DNA from: Loxodes magnus
Taxonomy: Eukaryota; Ciliophora; Karyorelictea; Loxodida; Loxodidae
Length of the DNA: 64,000 nt
Assembly: GCA_946699065.1 (NCBI GenBank)
Contig: CAMPDV010000112.1
Location: 372,001 to 436,000 of the forward strand
Direction of reading: 5' to 3'
A program made the position numbers and the translations under genes. The stretch's first letter is position 1. Every line of letters begins with the position of its first letter. Shown in pieces: positions 43,511 to 56,147 of the stretch. The notes under the pieces are model-generated. The model was not told where the DNA came from and ran no database searches. It worked only from the letters and a program-made list of their open reading frames with translations.

Positions 43511-45458
43511 GATAAAATAAAACTAGCCAGTTAATATTTAGTATTTAAACTATAAAATAATAACCTTTATTATATTTAAATTTTAGTAGCTTAAAAGAGA
43601 AGGAATTAAGAATATAAGAATTAATATTAACTAATGTACTATACTTATGACTTTCTTTTAATTAAATCTACTTAGACACTCAATTAAACGTCTTTAAAAC
43701 CATTTTTTTCAAACTTATATAAATAGCCTAAATGGATAATTTTTAGGCAGAGATCTATCTCTATAATCCGCAAGCTAAATAAATATATAAATATAGGTAG
43801 CTATTATAAACATGATCAACTTATAGTATTCTTTAACTCATCTGCTAAGTTCTAAAATTTAAGAATGTTTTAGAAGTTATGAGGTTCTAGCTATCTTCTT
43901 AAGAAAGCTTAAAAATACTTTAAAGAAAGAAAACAAGAAAACATAAGGTAATTAAATTACTAATCTATATATATAATAGCTAGCAAATTATCCTTTTTTC
44001 CTAAAATTAAGAAATTATATTAGTTATTATCATTATTCAAACTTCTAGTTAGTCATTAAGATATAATATCTATAATTCTTAGGCTTTTTACTTATTTAAG
44101 AAGAGAATTCTTAAAGTTAGATGCTATATTGAAATTGCTAAGCTTGATTGCTAATATTAGGCAAATATTATATTTTAGAATTATTAATTTAAAACTTGAT
44201 CCAATCAATTAGTCTATTTTATATTCTTCTTACTAAGTAATCCTTCAAGAATTTAAAGAGATTTGCTGTTGATAATTGGCAGCAATAAGTATTATAAATG
44301 TAAATAGATGAAAGTTAATTACACTGGAGAAGCATGAAATTTTAGCTTATTTAATTGATAATTAAATAACTCTTTTTTAGTATTACTTAATCATAACTCT
44401 CCAACCTAATTAAACTAACTTTTATAGCCATTCTGATTATAAAATGTATGCAATTTATACTAAGCATTATATTTAGAACTATTTATTAAATTTAATAACT
44501 CTTATATAAAGCATGGGATACTAAATTAAATGATAACTATAGAGATATTAGCTTATATTATTATATATTCTTTTAAATTATTAGCAAGGCATCCTTTATA
44601 TTTTATAGCTTAGAATATATGAAAATAATCCATATTAAAGGCTTTAAACTTAAAGCTAAATATAATAATAATTTTAAATTTGTTTAAAGGAATCTAACTA
44701 TTTTTAGTAAGCAAATGAGTAAAGTTAATAGCTAGTAAATCTAATTAGTGAGACTAATTTAATAAAAATAATTATCTTAAAAGCTTGAAAAGATGTAAGT
44801 TATTTTAACTTTTTTAGCAGAGGGATCTACTTTATTTGCTTAACTTAAATCATTATATTTATCAAAGTAGGTTATAATGCTTATAAGCAAGATTTCCTTA
44901 TAATTATATTAATTATAAAATCTTACTATGCTTTTATAAGAGTAAAATTATGAATATAAAAGTAAGATAAACTTTTGTGTATAACAAACTAAGGCTTCAA
45001 AGATAAACGCAGACTTATATTTATTATTATATCTAAAATTAAAGAAATTATAAAAGCTAATATGAACTGCTAATAAACTAATGCCTTTAGAAATTTATTT
45101 TAATACAGAGAAGCTTATAACTACTAAGCTATCTGTCTACTAACTAATGAAAGGCTAGTTAGATACATTAACCATACTGTAATATATTATAAAGTATTAA
45201 GCTAAAAAATTATATTCTAACTATCATTTTGATTATAAATTAACTTAGCTTTGAATAATAGAAATTTCTTAGTTTAATACTTTATGCAATTGCTTAGAGA
45301 AGAGCAATTGGTATTATTTCATTGACCTTAAACAGATTTTGCAGAAATAAAAAAATAGAGAGTAGTGGATTAATAAAGTAGAGAATTTGCTTAGAAAAGG
45401 AAAGTAGGGTAAATAGTTTGTAGTTATAGAGAAAAATAAAAATTATTTAAAATTAAAG
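43511..45458. other. AT-rich intergenic region
   Basis: No gene supported. No RNA gene or tandem array recognised. Confidence 0.35.
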
Positions 45459-46964
45459 TCAAAGAGCAGGGGAAATCATTGTATAAATAAATGTAACCAA
45501 TCCAAAAAGTGGAATAATCATGCATAAGGCCATTGTAAATTTCCATTCTTTCATGTTTTTAAAGGTTGTACGCTAATCTTTAGTGTATAAAGGTGGTCCT
45601 CTGAGCGTTTCCTAAACATTAAATTAAGTTTATTATTCCTTTTCTTCACTTTCCAAAGGCTTTGTACAAACAAGATGAACTAGTAATGGAGTTATGTACA
45701 TAAGTCAAAATCCTGCTATTGCTCCTGTATATGATAAGATAACTCCAATATGAGGATAAAACATGGCGAAAAGAGTCGTTGGAAATACCTCGCAAAAAGT
45801 CACGAAAATAAATAATAATTTTCCAGGATTTTATGTAATTATTACATATTCAAAAATTTGAGATCTAAGGATATTGATAAATAAAGGGTAGACACTAAAA
45901 ACCTAAAGCAAAACAAGAAATCTAATACAAAACGCAAATTTGTCATCTGGAGCAAACATAGTAATGCAATTTTCATCAATATCATTTTCAGGCCAGAATC
46001 CATTTCCTTTAAAGCCAATATAGCCAAGAATTCCTAGAAGTAAATAACTGAATATAGTTAAAGAAAATCCTAAAAATAAATCTCTTCTATTATTCTCAGG
46101 TTTCTCATTATTATTTAAAATAGGCATTATTGTATTATGTGTAAAGAAGGCAAGAGACATGGTAGCAGCTAGCGTTAGTACATGACTATTAAATAATTCA
46201 ATTTTAACTGTATAATCTCCTTCCACACAATTCCAAGAATCATCACATTTTTTTTAACTATCGCTATATTTTTCATGCTCCATGGAAAAATCATTTATAG
46301 ACAATGCTCTGAGTCCCATAAAACTGATAAAGCAAATATTGCATACAAGGAAGAAACTGCCAAAGCTGGTAAATTTGACATAGAACTGATTATTCCTTAT
46401 TTAAGTAATAATCATAAAAACACAGAATAATATCATTGCTGTATGCTTTTAGCTGAATTTATCTCATGAAATTTCATCAACATCTACTTTCGCTTTTGGA
46501 TCACTCCATGTTTAGAATGCCAGAATGCATTAATAAAAGCATTAGTTCATAATCACACTGTAAGCAATTGTCACTCCAAATAATTCGAAGTTACTCATAA
46601 ATCTAGTAAATATATCCATACATCTACCAAAAAGTTTCCCTAAGGCTTCGCTAAAATCATTTTTCCTTAAAGCTGTACAATGTCTAACAACCATATCACA
46701 AGTTAAGAATGAAAAAAGTCCAACAATGAAAACAAAAATAATTCCTAAGATAAAACCTGCTTGAGACATAAGCCATGGAATGCTAAGAATAGAACTGCCA
46801 AGCATATTAGTTCAAATACCAAAGATAGTTTAATAAGATTTCTACGATGATGATGATGTTTTCTTAATGGAAGTTTCTTCGCTAGAACTCGAAGGATTCA
46901 GCTTTAAAAGGGCACTATTACTTTAATCGTTTTAAGATAATACTGATTTGTTTATATCAGCCAT
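45459..46964 (-). CDS. amino-acid transporter, AAAP/SLC38 family (501 aa)
   Basis: Start ATG 46962-46964, stop TGA 45459-45461. A polar N-terminus rich in Ser/Lys (residues 1-50) is followed by about ten to eleven hydrophobic helices. TM1 shows 'GIWTNMLGSSILSIPWLMSQ', the unwound GxGxLxxP-like substrate site typical of the family, and TM2 'LTCDMVVRHC'. A loop with 'WSDPKAKVDVDEISWDKFS' follows. Later 'HNTIMPILNNNEKPENNRRD' matches the family 'F.cH.nv..i..el..p....'. The Trp in 'FGIWTNMLG' is TGA. The family moves neutral amino acids, usually with Na+ or H+, at plasma, lysosomal or vacuolar membranes. The substrate cannot be told from sequence. Confidence 0.9.
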
Positions 46965-47699
46965 TTGTAAAAGCAATCAAATTTATTTAATAATATACAT
47001 TAAATAAAATTTATTTTCTTAAGATAAATAACTTATTAAAGCTGCATCCTTAAAAGCAAGCCAAGAAGTATTAATTTCATAAAATTTAATGGAAAAGAAA
47101 ACTTTTAAGTTTCATAAAATCAAACTTTAAGGTTGAGCCTAATTTTCTCTAAATTAGCTAAAAGATAAATAGATATAAGAATATTTAATTACTATGTTTC
47201 AAAATAGTATTTAAATTTAAATTTTTCATTTAAGACAAAGTTACCATCTTAATTATAATAAATTGAAATCTCTCTTTTTTAGCCTTAAAATATCAAATTA
47301 TTTAATCTTTTGTTTAATGTCTATTGCTTAGCTATTCATTGCTTAACTTGAAACTATCTAATTGATAAATGCACTTTTTTATAAATCATCTGGATTATTT
47401 TCAAATAACTTGTCCAGGAAGTTTAAATGATACTATATAAATTGGAGTTTTGGTAGTAAATATATCAGCAAATTCATAAAGTATAGAAACTAAACTAACT
47501 AATTTTCAGTTCCAATAGTTGAAAGTTGAATCCATCATTTACCTAATTAAAGTTAATAGAAATTTAGATTAGAATAGATCTTAATTCTAAAGTCTTTATA
47601 TTTGGTATTAAATAAGTCCCTTTTTAATTTAATTATCATGCAAATGCTAAATAAATAAACCTTAGAGTAAAAATAAGGAAAGTAAAATTATTAAATTAA
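46965..47699. other. AT-rich divergent promoter region
   Basis: Spacer between the divergent SLC38-type and BAH-PHD genes. No gene or motif recognised. Confidence 0.4.
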
Positions 47700-48455
47700 A
47701 TGGAAATTAAAGGAAAGAATTACAATACAATCATATACTAACAGTTAAAAGCTCTTAATATTCCTGAAATTAATGAGTCTTTTGCAAAAAATGAAACTCC
47801 TCCTCTTTAGTTTTTCAATGAAATACAAATATCAAACGAAAATTATAAGCTAAAAAGCAATGTTTTCTTGAAAAATCATGATTTGCAAGATGAATATGAA
47901 TGACCAGTAGTAAAAATATTGAAGATAGTATGCATAGAAAATGTATACAATAATATATTTGTTTTGGTATAGAAGTATATATGGAACACACAAGTACCTG
48001 AAAAATATAAGAAGCTAGATATATTCCATGAGTATGAATTATTTCTCACAGAGCAAGTTGTGCTTGTAGACTCAAGTGAAGTATATGAGCACTGCAAAAT
48101 AATATCACTAAATAGTTTTTGGCATCTATAAAATAAGATTAACACTATTTCAAGAATTTTTTACACAAGAGCAAGGTTTAATACAGTGAGTGAGAAATTA
48201 GTGCCATCAATTAAATAATGACGTAAATATTGTCTCTGTTAAAAACCTTATAACCCTGAAAAAAGATATATCTAATGCTGTACATGCGAAAAGTGATTTC
48301 ACTTTGAATGTGTTTTCAAAAGAGAAGATTAGTATGCAAAAGGAATGTATTGGTATTGTAGTGAATGTGTTCAAAATTAATAAAATGCAAATAAGCAATT
48401 GCTTAAGCGTGAAGTGTATTCCCTTGTTGTTTCTAACAAGAAAAGAAAAAAATGA
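47700..48455 (+). CDS. BAH-PHD chromatin reader (251 aa)
   Basis: Start ATG 47700, stop TGA 48453-48455. A BAH domain covers about residues 50-165 ('VFLKNHDLQDEYEWPVVKIL', 'KYKKLDIFHEYELFLTEQ', 'VYEHCKIIS', 'ISRIFYTRARFN'), the last being the typical BAH end. A PHD finger follows (about 175-225): 'CLCQKPYNPEKRYIQCCTCE', then KWFHFECVF, and 'YWYCSEC', giving the Cys4-His-Cys3 zinc pattern. The invariant PHD Trp (CEKWFH) is a TGA, as is the BAH Trp in 'EYEWPV'. BAH-PHD proteins (for example the EBS/SHL family in plants) bind methylated histone H3. Likely nuclear. Three codon positions and all zinc ligands fit. Confidence 0.93.
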
Positions 48456-49086
48456 AAACTTCAAAAATTTAATTTTACTATTTTAGTTAAGAAGATACCA
48501 TAATCTTTTTCATAGAAATAGCTAGTGAAAAACAAAAGATCACAATATAATCTATTTTAAAAGTTCTTTTTGATTCCATAAATAAGCATTCTAAGTAAAT
48601 TTAACTAGAAATACTCTTGCTATATAACAATAAAACTTTAGTTACCAAAACAAAGGTTATAATGAAAACTAATAGGTAGTTTAATATTATTTAATAAAAC
48701 TGAGTAATTAGATAAATCAAAGCTTTAATTAAAGATTGAGAAATTTAATGCATACATTGAAATATTTAACCATTTATATGCTTTTTCCTTTTAATAAAGC
48801 AAACAATACAATTTTTAATAATCCTCTGCTGATTTTTAAAGTAATTATACTCTTTTTAGAATAATAAATTAAAAAAGATTTAATAAGCAAGAATAATAAA
48901 GAGTTCATTATTTAGAACTACTAGATAACTACGCTAAGTATAAAGACTTAAAGTTTAGAGTGTGAAAAGATGAAGTAAACATAAATCTCTAAGGTAATTG
49001 CAAGATAATATATGTCTAAGTTAGATAAGGGATGATATAAAATAATTAGTTATTTCTACTTATTTAATAAAATTACAAATTAATAT
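48456..49086. other. AT-rich spacer upstream of the ART-MORN gene
   Basis: No separate gene supported. An upstream exon of the following gene may lie near 48.9-49.08 kb. Confidence 0.35.
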
Positions 49087-52000
49087 ATGATGGTGAATTT
49101 TTACCTCTAAGTGTTTCTCACAAGAAAAACTCTGAAAGGATCAGGAAATTGCTGCAAGTCTTAATAGTCGAAATCTTGGAAAGACTAATAAAATGAAAAG
49201 TAAAGCAATTAGTAAATTCTAACAAAAAATGATGTGAAATCCAATTTTTCGAGTACAATATATACTAATCCTGAAAATAATAACACTTAAAGTAATTTTA
49301 TTATATTTAGGCTTACAGTTTAGCAACTAGAAAGGCTTATAATCCTCTAATGAAGAAGTTTTGATTCAATAAGAAGTGTAATAAAGTAGAGCAAATAAAT
49401 AAAAAAGCTAGTATGTAATAGAAGAATCTCCTGTTAAGTTAAATTAAAACCAAAAACCATTTAAAACTTCAAAAGATCAAATTTAAGCCGAAAATACATC
49501 CTCAAAGGAGAAATTTAGCAATGAGCCTTTAAATGAGCAATAGAGACGAAGGAAAATTAAGTAAAATTATTAAACGGAATATTCATAAGAAGAATCTTTA
49601 TCGTAAAAAAAATAAGAATCAATAGTAAGTCCCTAGTCTTTACAAAATAAACAGAATCCTTAACAAAAACAACAAAAAAAGAATCCCTAAATGACACAAT
49701 CATATTAAAATAATGATTTTAAGAAAAATTCTAATTAGAATATAGACAACTAAGAAGAATTTTAGTTAAAAATGAATAAAAGTTAGGATTAAAGTTAATT
49801 TACTAAAAATAATAACTAGAAATAAAAAGAGATAATTTAAAACTAAACTGAAAAATAAATAAATTACAAAAAGCAACTTTAGTAAGTCCAAAATTATAAT
49901 AAAAGATAACAAGATAATACAGAGGAATCTCAAGATGAAATAATATATGAGGAAGTTGATAATGTTTAATTTTAAAATAAATTCAAAAATGCTTTAGAGT
50001 ATTAAAAAGATTCTTATCAAGAAATTATAAAGGAATAGCAAAATCCTTCGCTTACTAAAAATAAAAGTTAGTAAAAGCAAGAAAAATATTAGTAAGAAGC
50101 TTTAGAAGCAAGTTAAAATTAAAAGTATATTTAAAATTAAAAGCTTAGCTATAAAAATTAGTAATCTGCTTAAGATAAAAATTCTAGAGAGACAACAAAA
50201 AGTTAATAAAATAAGTAATTTCAATTAACTGAATCAGCATCGATTGATGAATAGGAAGTTTTAAGCTAAAGACTTTAGCATAGGTGGTCTTTCATTGAGG
50301 CAAACGAAGATTTAACACATAGAATAACTTAAGCAGTAGTTCTCTGGAGAAGAAAGGAATTTGTTCTTAATTTTATAGATAAATTTAAATCAGAAAACCA
50401 GTATACATACGTAAGAAAACGCATTGAAGAAGGATATGCAAATTTCAGTAAGAACTTAGGAATAGAAATAGTCAAACTATTCTGTGAGGATAATTTCCTA
50501 TATTATTAATTAAATTGTGCGCTTAATGATAAAACAATACCCTATGAAGAGATAAATAATAACGTTTGAGCCACTTTTGGATTAATTCATATATGCTTAG
50601 CATTAAATTGCAGAGTAATGACAGGAGCTTAATTATATAGGTATATCGACCATGGTGAATTGTAACAATCACTTATAAATGCTGAAGATAAAACCTTTTA
50701 TATTCGATAATTTCTTTCAACTACTAAGAACAAAAAAACTTCAGGGAAGCAAATAAAAATAATTATACAAACAAACTAGCACACTGCTAGATAAGGCTTA
50801 GCTTTGGATGTTTAGCCCTTTTCTCCTTATAAACTTGAAGAAGAAGTAATTATTAGCCCGTTTACTTAGTTCAAAATAATTAAAATACAGGAAGATTCAA
50901 ATCCAATTGAAATAGTTTTATAGTAATAAGAGACTAGTATTTATTGGGATTACAGAGCCATTTTAAAATGAAAAATTTAAATTTTAGATACGTAGAAAGA
51001 AAGCATTTCTATAGGAGTCCTTCCAATTCCATATGGCTACGTAGATTAAAACACTTATACTCAGAAATTGACACTTTCAGACGGATGTATTTATATAGGC
51101 TCAACTACTGAGCAACAAGATGAAAAAGATGAAATCAAGCCTCATGGTTTTGGAAAGCTTGAAGCATCAAAAGATAATAAATTTGAACTACCAAAAAAGT
51201 CAATTTATTAAGGCCATTTTAAAGATGGGAAATTTCATGGTTACGGAGTATTAACTTTCTTTTCAGGAACTATATTTGACGGATTTTGAAAAGGTCATTA
51301 TTAGAATGGTTTTATGTTCATGGATAATAAAGAGACTAATGAAAAATATGTAGGATATTATTAAAATGGCTTAAAAAATGGATTTGGTACTCTTGTAACT
51401 AAGTACAAAGAAATTATAGAGGCTATTTGGAAAAACGATAAAGTTTATAAGCTAATTTATCATGACAAAAGTAGAATGACTGGGTTTATGATTTACGAAT
51501 ATGAAAATGGAGATGTGTATAAAGGTTTTTTCAAAGCTGGTATTAAATAAGGAACTGGAAATATGGAATATGCAAATGGTAATATTTAATATAGGAGATA
51601 GATATGAAGGCGATTGAGAAAATGATTTGCAGTCCGGCTAAGGAAAATTTTTATATGTCGATGGTTCTATTTATTAAGGCTAGTGGAAAAAGGGTAAAAG
51701 ATCTGGATAAGGACTTTTTATTGATGCATCAAGTAAGTAATAATTATTTAGAGAGATAGTTTGAGGGAACTTGGTAAAATAACGAAATTACTTAAGGCAA
51801 AATTTTATTTCCGAATGGTGATAAATACTCAGGACATATTAGTAGATTTAAAATGAACGGCTTAGGATTTATGTAGTTTGCAAATAGAGAAACATATCAC
51901 GGTAATTTTAAAGAGAATTTTATTGAAGGTGAAGGAGAATGAATTTTTGAGAACGGGGATCGTTTTAAGGGAATTTTTGTATAAGGTCTTAAACATAATG

Positions 52001-52986
52001 GATTATATATTTTCGTTGATGGAACTACTTATGAAGGATAATGGTAAAGTGAAACTTTTCATGGAATAGGAAAAAGAATTTGGCCTAACGGAGATATCTA
52101 CGAGGGAGAATGACACTTTGGAGAATTGACGAATTTTGTTTAGGGTAAATATACTTATGGAAAAATGAGTAAGTGAGCGAATGATTGCTACGAAGGACAG
52201 TTTGATAAATGAATGAGAAATGGCTTTGGAAGCTATTGGTATAAAACTCTAGGCCTAGTATATACAGGTTCATGAGAAAATAATCTTCCACATGGAAAAG
52301 GTTTACTCAACTGGAAATAAAAAAATATGTATTTTTAAGGAAGTTTTCACTATGGAAGTAGAGAAGGATAAGGTTTTGTAACTAACACATCTACAGGAGA
52401 AAAATTTAAGGGAGAATGACAGGATAATGAACTAATAGGATTTTTATAATAAGAGCTTTAGGATGGCTCAATAAGATTTTTGACTGGCAAATAAGCAAAG
52501 CTACCTGAATTTGATAAGCAATCGAGATTAGCTATGTTAGGCATGTTTGCTGGATGTTTCGGTCATGAACCAAGCGAAAAGTAACCTAAATGATTTAAAT
52601 CATCACTATTTTTATTAGATCCTCAGCAAATAAAATATTATGAAGAAAAACCAAAAGATCCTGTTAAAGAAACATAATCAGAAATTTAAAAAATTTTTAA
52701 ATATGAAGAAGTTAAACTTCCTAAGATCAAAGCAGCTTAAAAGATTAATTTAAAAAACCAATAAAAAGGTTTCTAAAAGAAAAAAGATGAAAAATAGCTT
52801 TCATATAGTAATTTTGGAAAATAATAGAAAGAGACTCATGAAAAAGAGAATATTGATTTATAAAAATCTTAAGATCAAATAAGTACAAACTCTTAAAACT
52901 TAATTCAAAATACAGAATCGATAGGTTATAGGAAAGAAGAGCACAAAGAGAATGATTCTGTTGAATTAGAACTTAAGTAACACTGA
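49087..52986 (+). CDS. ADP-ribosyltransferase-MORN repeat protein (about 1281 aa, three introns)
   Basis: Model: exons 49087-49291, 49311-51578, 51595-51732, 51752-52986 (1282 codons, TGA stop 52984-52986). The first 390 residues are Gln/Asn/Lys-rich and disordered. About residues 410-640 form an arginine-type ADP-ribosyltransferase fold with the R-S-E pattern: 'GAQLYRYIDHGELQ', 'RQFLSTTKNK', and 'PYKLEEEVIISPFTQFKI' with the ExE pair. About residues 690-1110 hold some 15 MORN repeats such as 'YQGHFKDGKFHGYGVL', 'YEGDWENDLQSGQGKF', 'YEGEWHFGEL' and 'YTGSWENNLPHGKG', in which the MORN Trp is often TGA. A charged tail ends the protein. MORN repeats bind membranes or cytoskeleton, so it may target ADP-ribosylation to such sites (inference). 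The start may lie in an unseen upstream exon. Confidence 0.85.
49292..49310 (+). other. 19-nt intron (GTAATTTTATTATATTTAG)
   Basis: Removal joins 'NNNTQ' to 'SLQFSNQKGL' in one frame. Confidence 0.6.
51579..51594 (+). other. 16-nt intron (GTAATATTTAATATAG)
   Basis: Removal restores an uninterrupted MORN repeat, 'EYANG-DRYEGDWEND', which makes this the best supported intron in the window. Confidence 0.8.
51733..51751 (+). other. 19-nt intron (GTAAGTAATAATTATTTAG)
   Basis: Removal joins 'GLFIDAS' to 'KRQFEGTWQNNEI', continuing the MORN register. Confidence 0.7.
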
Positions 52987-53926
52987 TTAACTTAAATTTA
53001 GTTATTTAACTACTAATAATTAAATTTCAAACGTTTTTGATAAGTTTGTTTTACAATTTTTGTTAACTATAATGTTATAATATTTAATCAAAAGATCTTA
53101 AAATCTCAAAAATTAATTTAAAATTTTTCTTTTTCTGGCTTTATATGAACTTTCTATAGAAGCTATTTTATAGTATTAATTTTTTCTTTATTTTAATCTT
53201 TCTTTAACATTATTTGAAAGTGTTGCCAATTTAATTTCATATGCAATCTTACTATCAAACATTATATTCACAGCCTTTAATTTATTTTAAGCTAAACGAA
53301 CCTTATGACTAATTACTTTCTTTTAATTTTATTCTAAAGTTAAATCTAAAAGTTATTTAGAACTTTTAAAATAAAAAAGCTATTTTTTAAATAAATAATT
53401 TATTTCTGTTTAATGTTACTAAAAGCTTAATCAAATAGAATTAAAACTTCTACAATGCTATAGTTCTTCATATATAGTTATTTATTTTTAAATCAGTTAA
53501 CTTAAAGATAAATTGTTTATTTTGCTTAATTTCTATTAAAATAGATTCTTCTTACTAATACAATAAGAGGGATAGATTAGTTTATCTTACGTGTTAGAAT
53601 TTTGATTTCAACTCTAGTATTTTACCCTTAAAACCAAGGAGTGATAAAGATTGAAGTAAATAAATAAGTATTTTACTTATGAAAGGTTATAATTATTTCT
53701 AATATGTAATGAAATGCTTAATTCCACTCCATCTTGTTTTGTTCTATTACATTTAACTCATTATAAAAGTAATAATTCTCCTGCATTTAAGCTACTTGAC
53801 TTTCTAAATATGAGAGGTTTTTATAAAGTCTCTTATTTTACTCTTAAACTAAATAACTATATGATTTCTAAAAGATTATTATTATATAGCTGCAGAAAAC
53901 TATTAATTATATATACATTTACAAAT
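52987..53926. other. AT-rich convergent spacer
   Basis: Between the ART-MORN gene and the 3' end of the cyclic-nucleotide-binding gene. Nothing recognised. Confidence 0.4.
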
Positions 53927-56147
53927 TCAAATCCTAAGTAAGCAAATAAGCAGCTCAATAGTTAATAGTTAAAAGAACTAAAAATTAGAAAGAAAGAAAA
54001 ATTGTAAAAATATTAAATAAACAATAAGGTATTAAGGAATAAGGAATAAGAAGTTAATTAATTATGGCATAATTATATTAGCTAATTATTCGATATTCTA
54101 AAAATTCTGATTTACTAGAAAAATTCCGTTTAAGTCTTAGCTTTGACTACGACCATGTCTTTTGTACATCCTTAGCTTTTATTAATTTGATTTTAGTTCT
54201 CTAACTTTAAATGATTAGTCGATGGATTAAATTTTCTAATGGGAAGATTAAATGTTTCTAACCTAAGACATTAATTAAACATTTTATGTATAGCTGCTTT
54301 GAAGTCGAGGAATAAATTAGTTATTAAATTCATGTATCATACTTGTTTAAGTACTGCTTTTAGGAGTTGACTATAAACTACTATGTTACTTGAATTTTAT
54401 TTATGATATATTAGTGCTCTATGATGTTGGCCTTGATCTATATTATTTGTGATTTATTTAATATTTAGAGTAAGTATTCATGCTATTTAAAAATGGTTTG
54501 GTCTCATTAAGTTTCAGTTTATCTATCTGCTTTTTTATTTAAATACTTTCTATACTTGATGATAATGTTTATTTTTATCGAGGGGCTTTATTATGATAAT
54601 TAACTTGATTTTCAATAGTAGTGACCAAGTTGTTTTTATTAATATTCAGCTTCTTGTAGATTCTTTTTATATTCGTTTATTTTCTAAACTATTAATGCAA
54701 ATCGTATTTTGTGAATATTATCTAGCCAACATCAAATGCATTCTTCATATACTTTTATATTTTTTCTTTTTCTTATTTTAACTTTTCTAGTAATTCAGGA
54801 TCCATAGTTTCAATGTTAGCTTTCAAAATTTATTTTTCTTGAGTGTTCTTTTTTTGGCTTTGTTCTACAAGAGAAGAAAAATATTGTTTTTCTTGTTTGG
54901 TTAAATTAGGCTTTAGACTGTAATAACTCTTAACTGATTTCTTTATTAATTCTTAGTCTTTTCTATGAACTTGAATGATAAAATCGATGAATTTATCATA
55001 AGAAGCTGTATTAATTAGTTTAAACCATAATTATTTCCAACTTAATTCGAATATTAATCCTTATCTACTCATGCATTTACATGTAGTGTAATATTCTCAT
55101 TTATTAACACATTCAATAGCTCCTAAAATACAACCTTCACTTTAGATTTGAATGGTTAACTCTGAAACATCGGATTTAGGCAAATTAATAGATCTCTAGA
55201 TAAAAGCTTACTTAGAAATCTCCTTAGATAATTATATAAAAGTTTAGTGCAGGCTGGCCTTACTTGAATAGATACTAGTTTTTGAAGATTTTTTTTTATT
55301 CCATATAATATTTAAGTTAGAACAAATCTTTCTTACTCCATTCATCAAAAATTTTAAGTTTATTCTACACGAATTATTATATCATTCTAGCGTTGTTTTC
55401 TTCCTCTTACATCAAGCATCTTCGTCATACTTCTTTACTTAAAACTGCAAAATAACAATCTTTCTTACAAATTACGGAAGCTGCTCTTCTTCCTTCTTAA
55501 TGAAGGGACTACTCGCCAAAACTTTCACCTTCTCCTAAAATAATAAGAGTTCTATATTTAATCTAATCTCTAGGATCAGGTCCTTCTTTAAGATTGATTT
55601 GCTTTATTATTTGACTAAAGGCATCTCCCTTAAATCCTTATGGATTCCTTCTCTTAACAATTATGTCATTTTTCTTTTCATCTGACATTTAATAAACAAT
55701 TTAATCAGCTTCGTCTTTATAAATAGGTACCAATAATTCAACTTTTCCCTGAATTATAATATAAAACTTGATTCCTATATCTCCATATCTAAATAAGAAG
55801 TTATCTTTTTTACAGAATTCAAATGTAAGGTTTTTGCAGATATCTTCGTACTCGTACGCTTTGTTCTGCTGTATTAAGTTTTAAAATGCTTTAAAATATC
55901 TAAAGCTTTATATTATTAAGTCATTTGCCTTGCTTGATCTGCTGGAGGGGGAAATTGATAAAACTTATGCAATTCTTGTGAGCGAATCTTCATTCTTTTA
56001 TCCTTCGTTTTGAAATAATGATTGCAATAAAGAATACTTAGAGAAAGATGTAAGTAGATGCTTCTTATTCTTATCCACATTTTCTGGCTCATTGAATGTT
56101 GTAGGAGTAGAACTTCCTTTGAGAGATTTTAGTTTAATAAACGCCAT
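53927..56147 (-). CDS. cyclic nucleotide-binding protein, two cNBDs, one 16-nt intron (about 734 aa)
   Basis: Start ATG 56145-56147; 55196-55211 removed; first TGA 53927-53929. First cNBD about residues 105-250: 'FCKKDNFLFRYGDIGIKFYI', 'IIQGKVELLVPIY', 'LIILGEGESFGEQSLHQEGR' then RAASVICKKD, which is a complete phosphate-binding cassette (FGE-L----RAAS). Second cNBD: 'IFKNQYLFKQGQPALNFYII', 'IQGDFQ', intron, 'EGCILGAIECVNKWEYYTTC', where the cassette Arg/Ala part is altered. A long Ser/Gln/Asn-rich tail (from about residue 500) follows without any TGA for 350 codons. The layout fits ciliate cAMP/cGMP-dependent regulatory proteins without a kinase domain. The tail's last 50 codons may be 3' UTR. 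Confidence 0.87.
55196..55211 (-). other. 16-nt intron (GTAAGCTTTTATCTAG on the minus strand)
   Basis: Removal joins 'IIQGDFQ' to 'RSINLPKSDVSEL' inside the second cNBD. Confidence 0.75.

Noticed and set aside
48207..48464. 85-codon minus-strand ORF
   Set aside because: Antisense of the PHD finger region.
53714..53941. 75-codon plus-strand ORF
   Set aside because: Lies at the AT-rich 3' end of the minus-strand cNBD gene; its plausible extension is antisense to a 350-codon TGA-free tail.
54130..54780. plus-strand and alternative minus-strand frames that translate to protein-like sequence
   Set aside because: Three frames looked coding; only the one continuous with the cNBD gene is free of TGA throughout.
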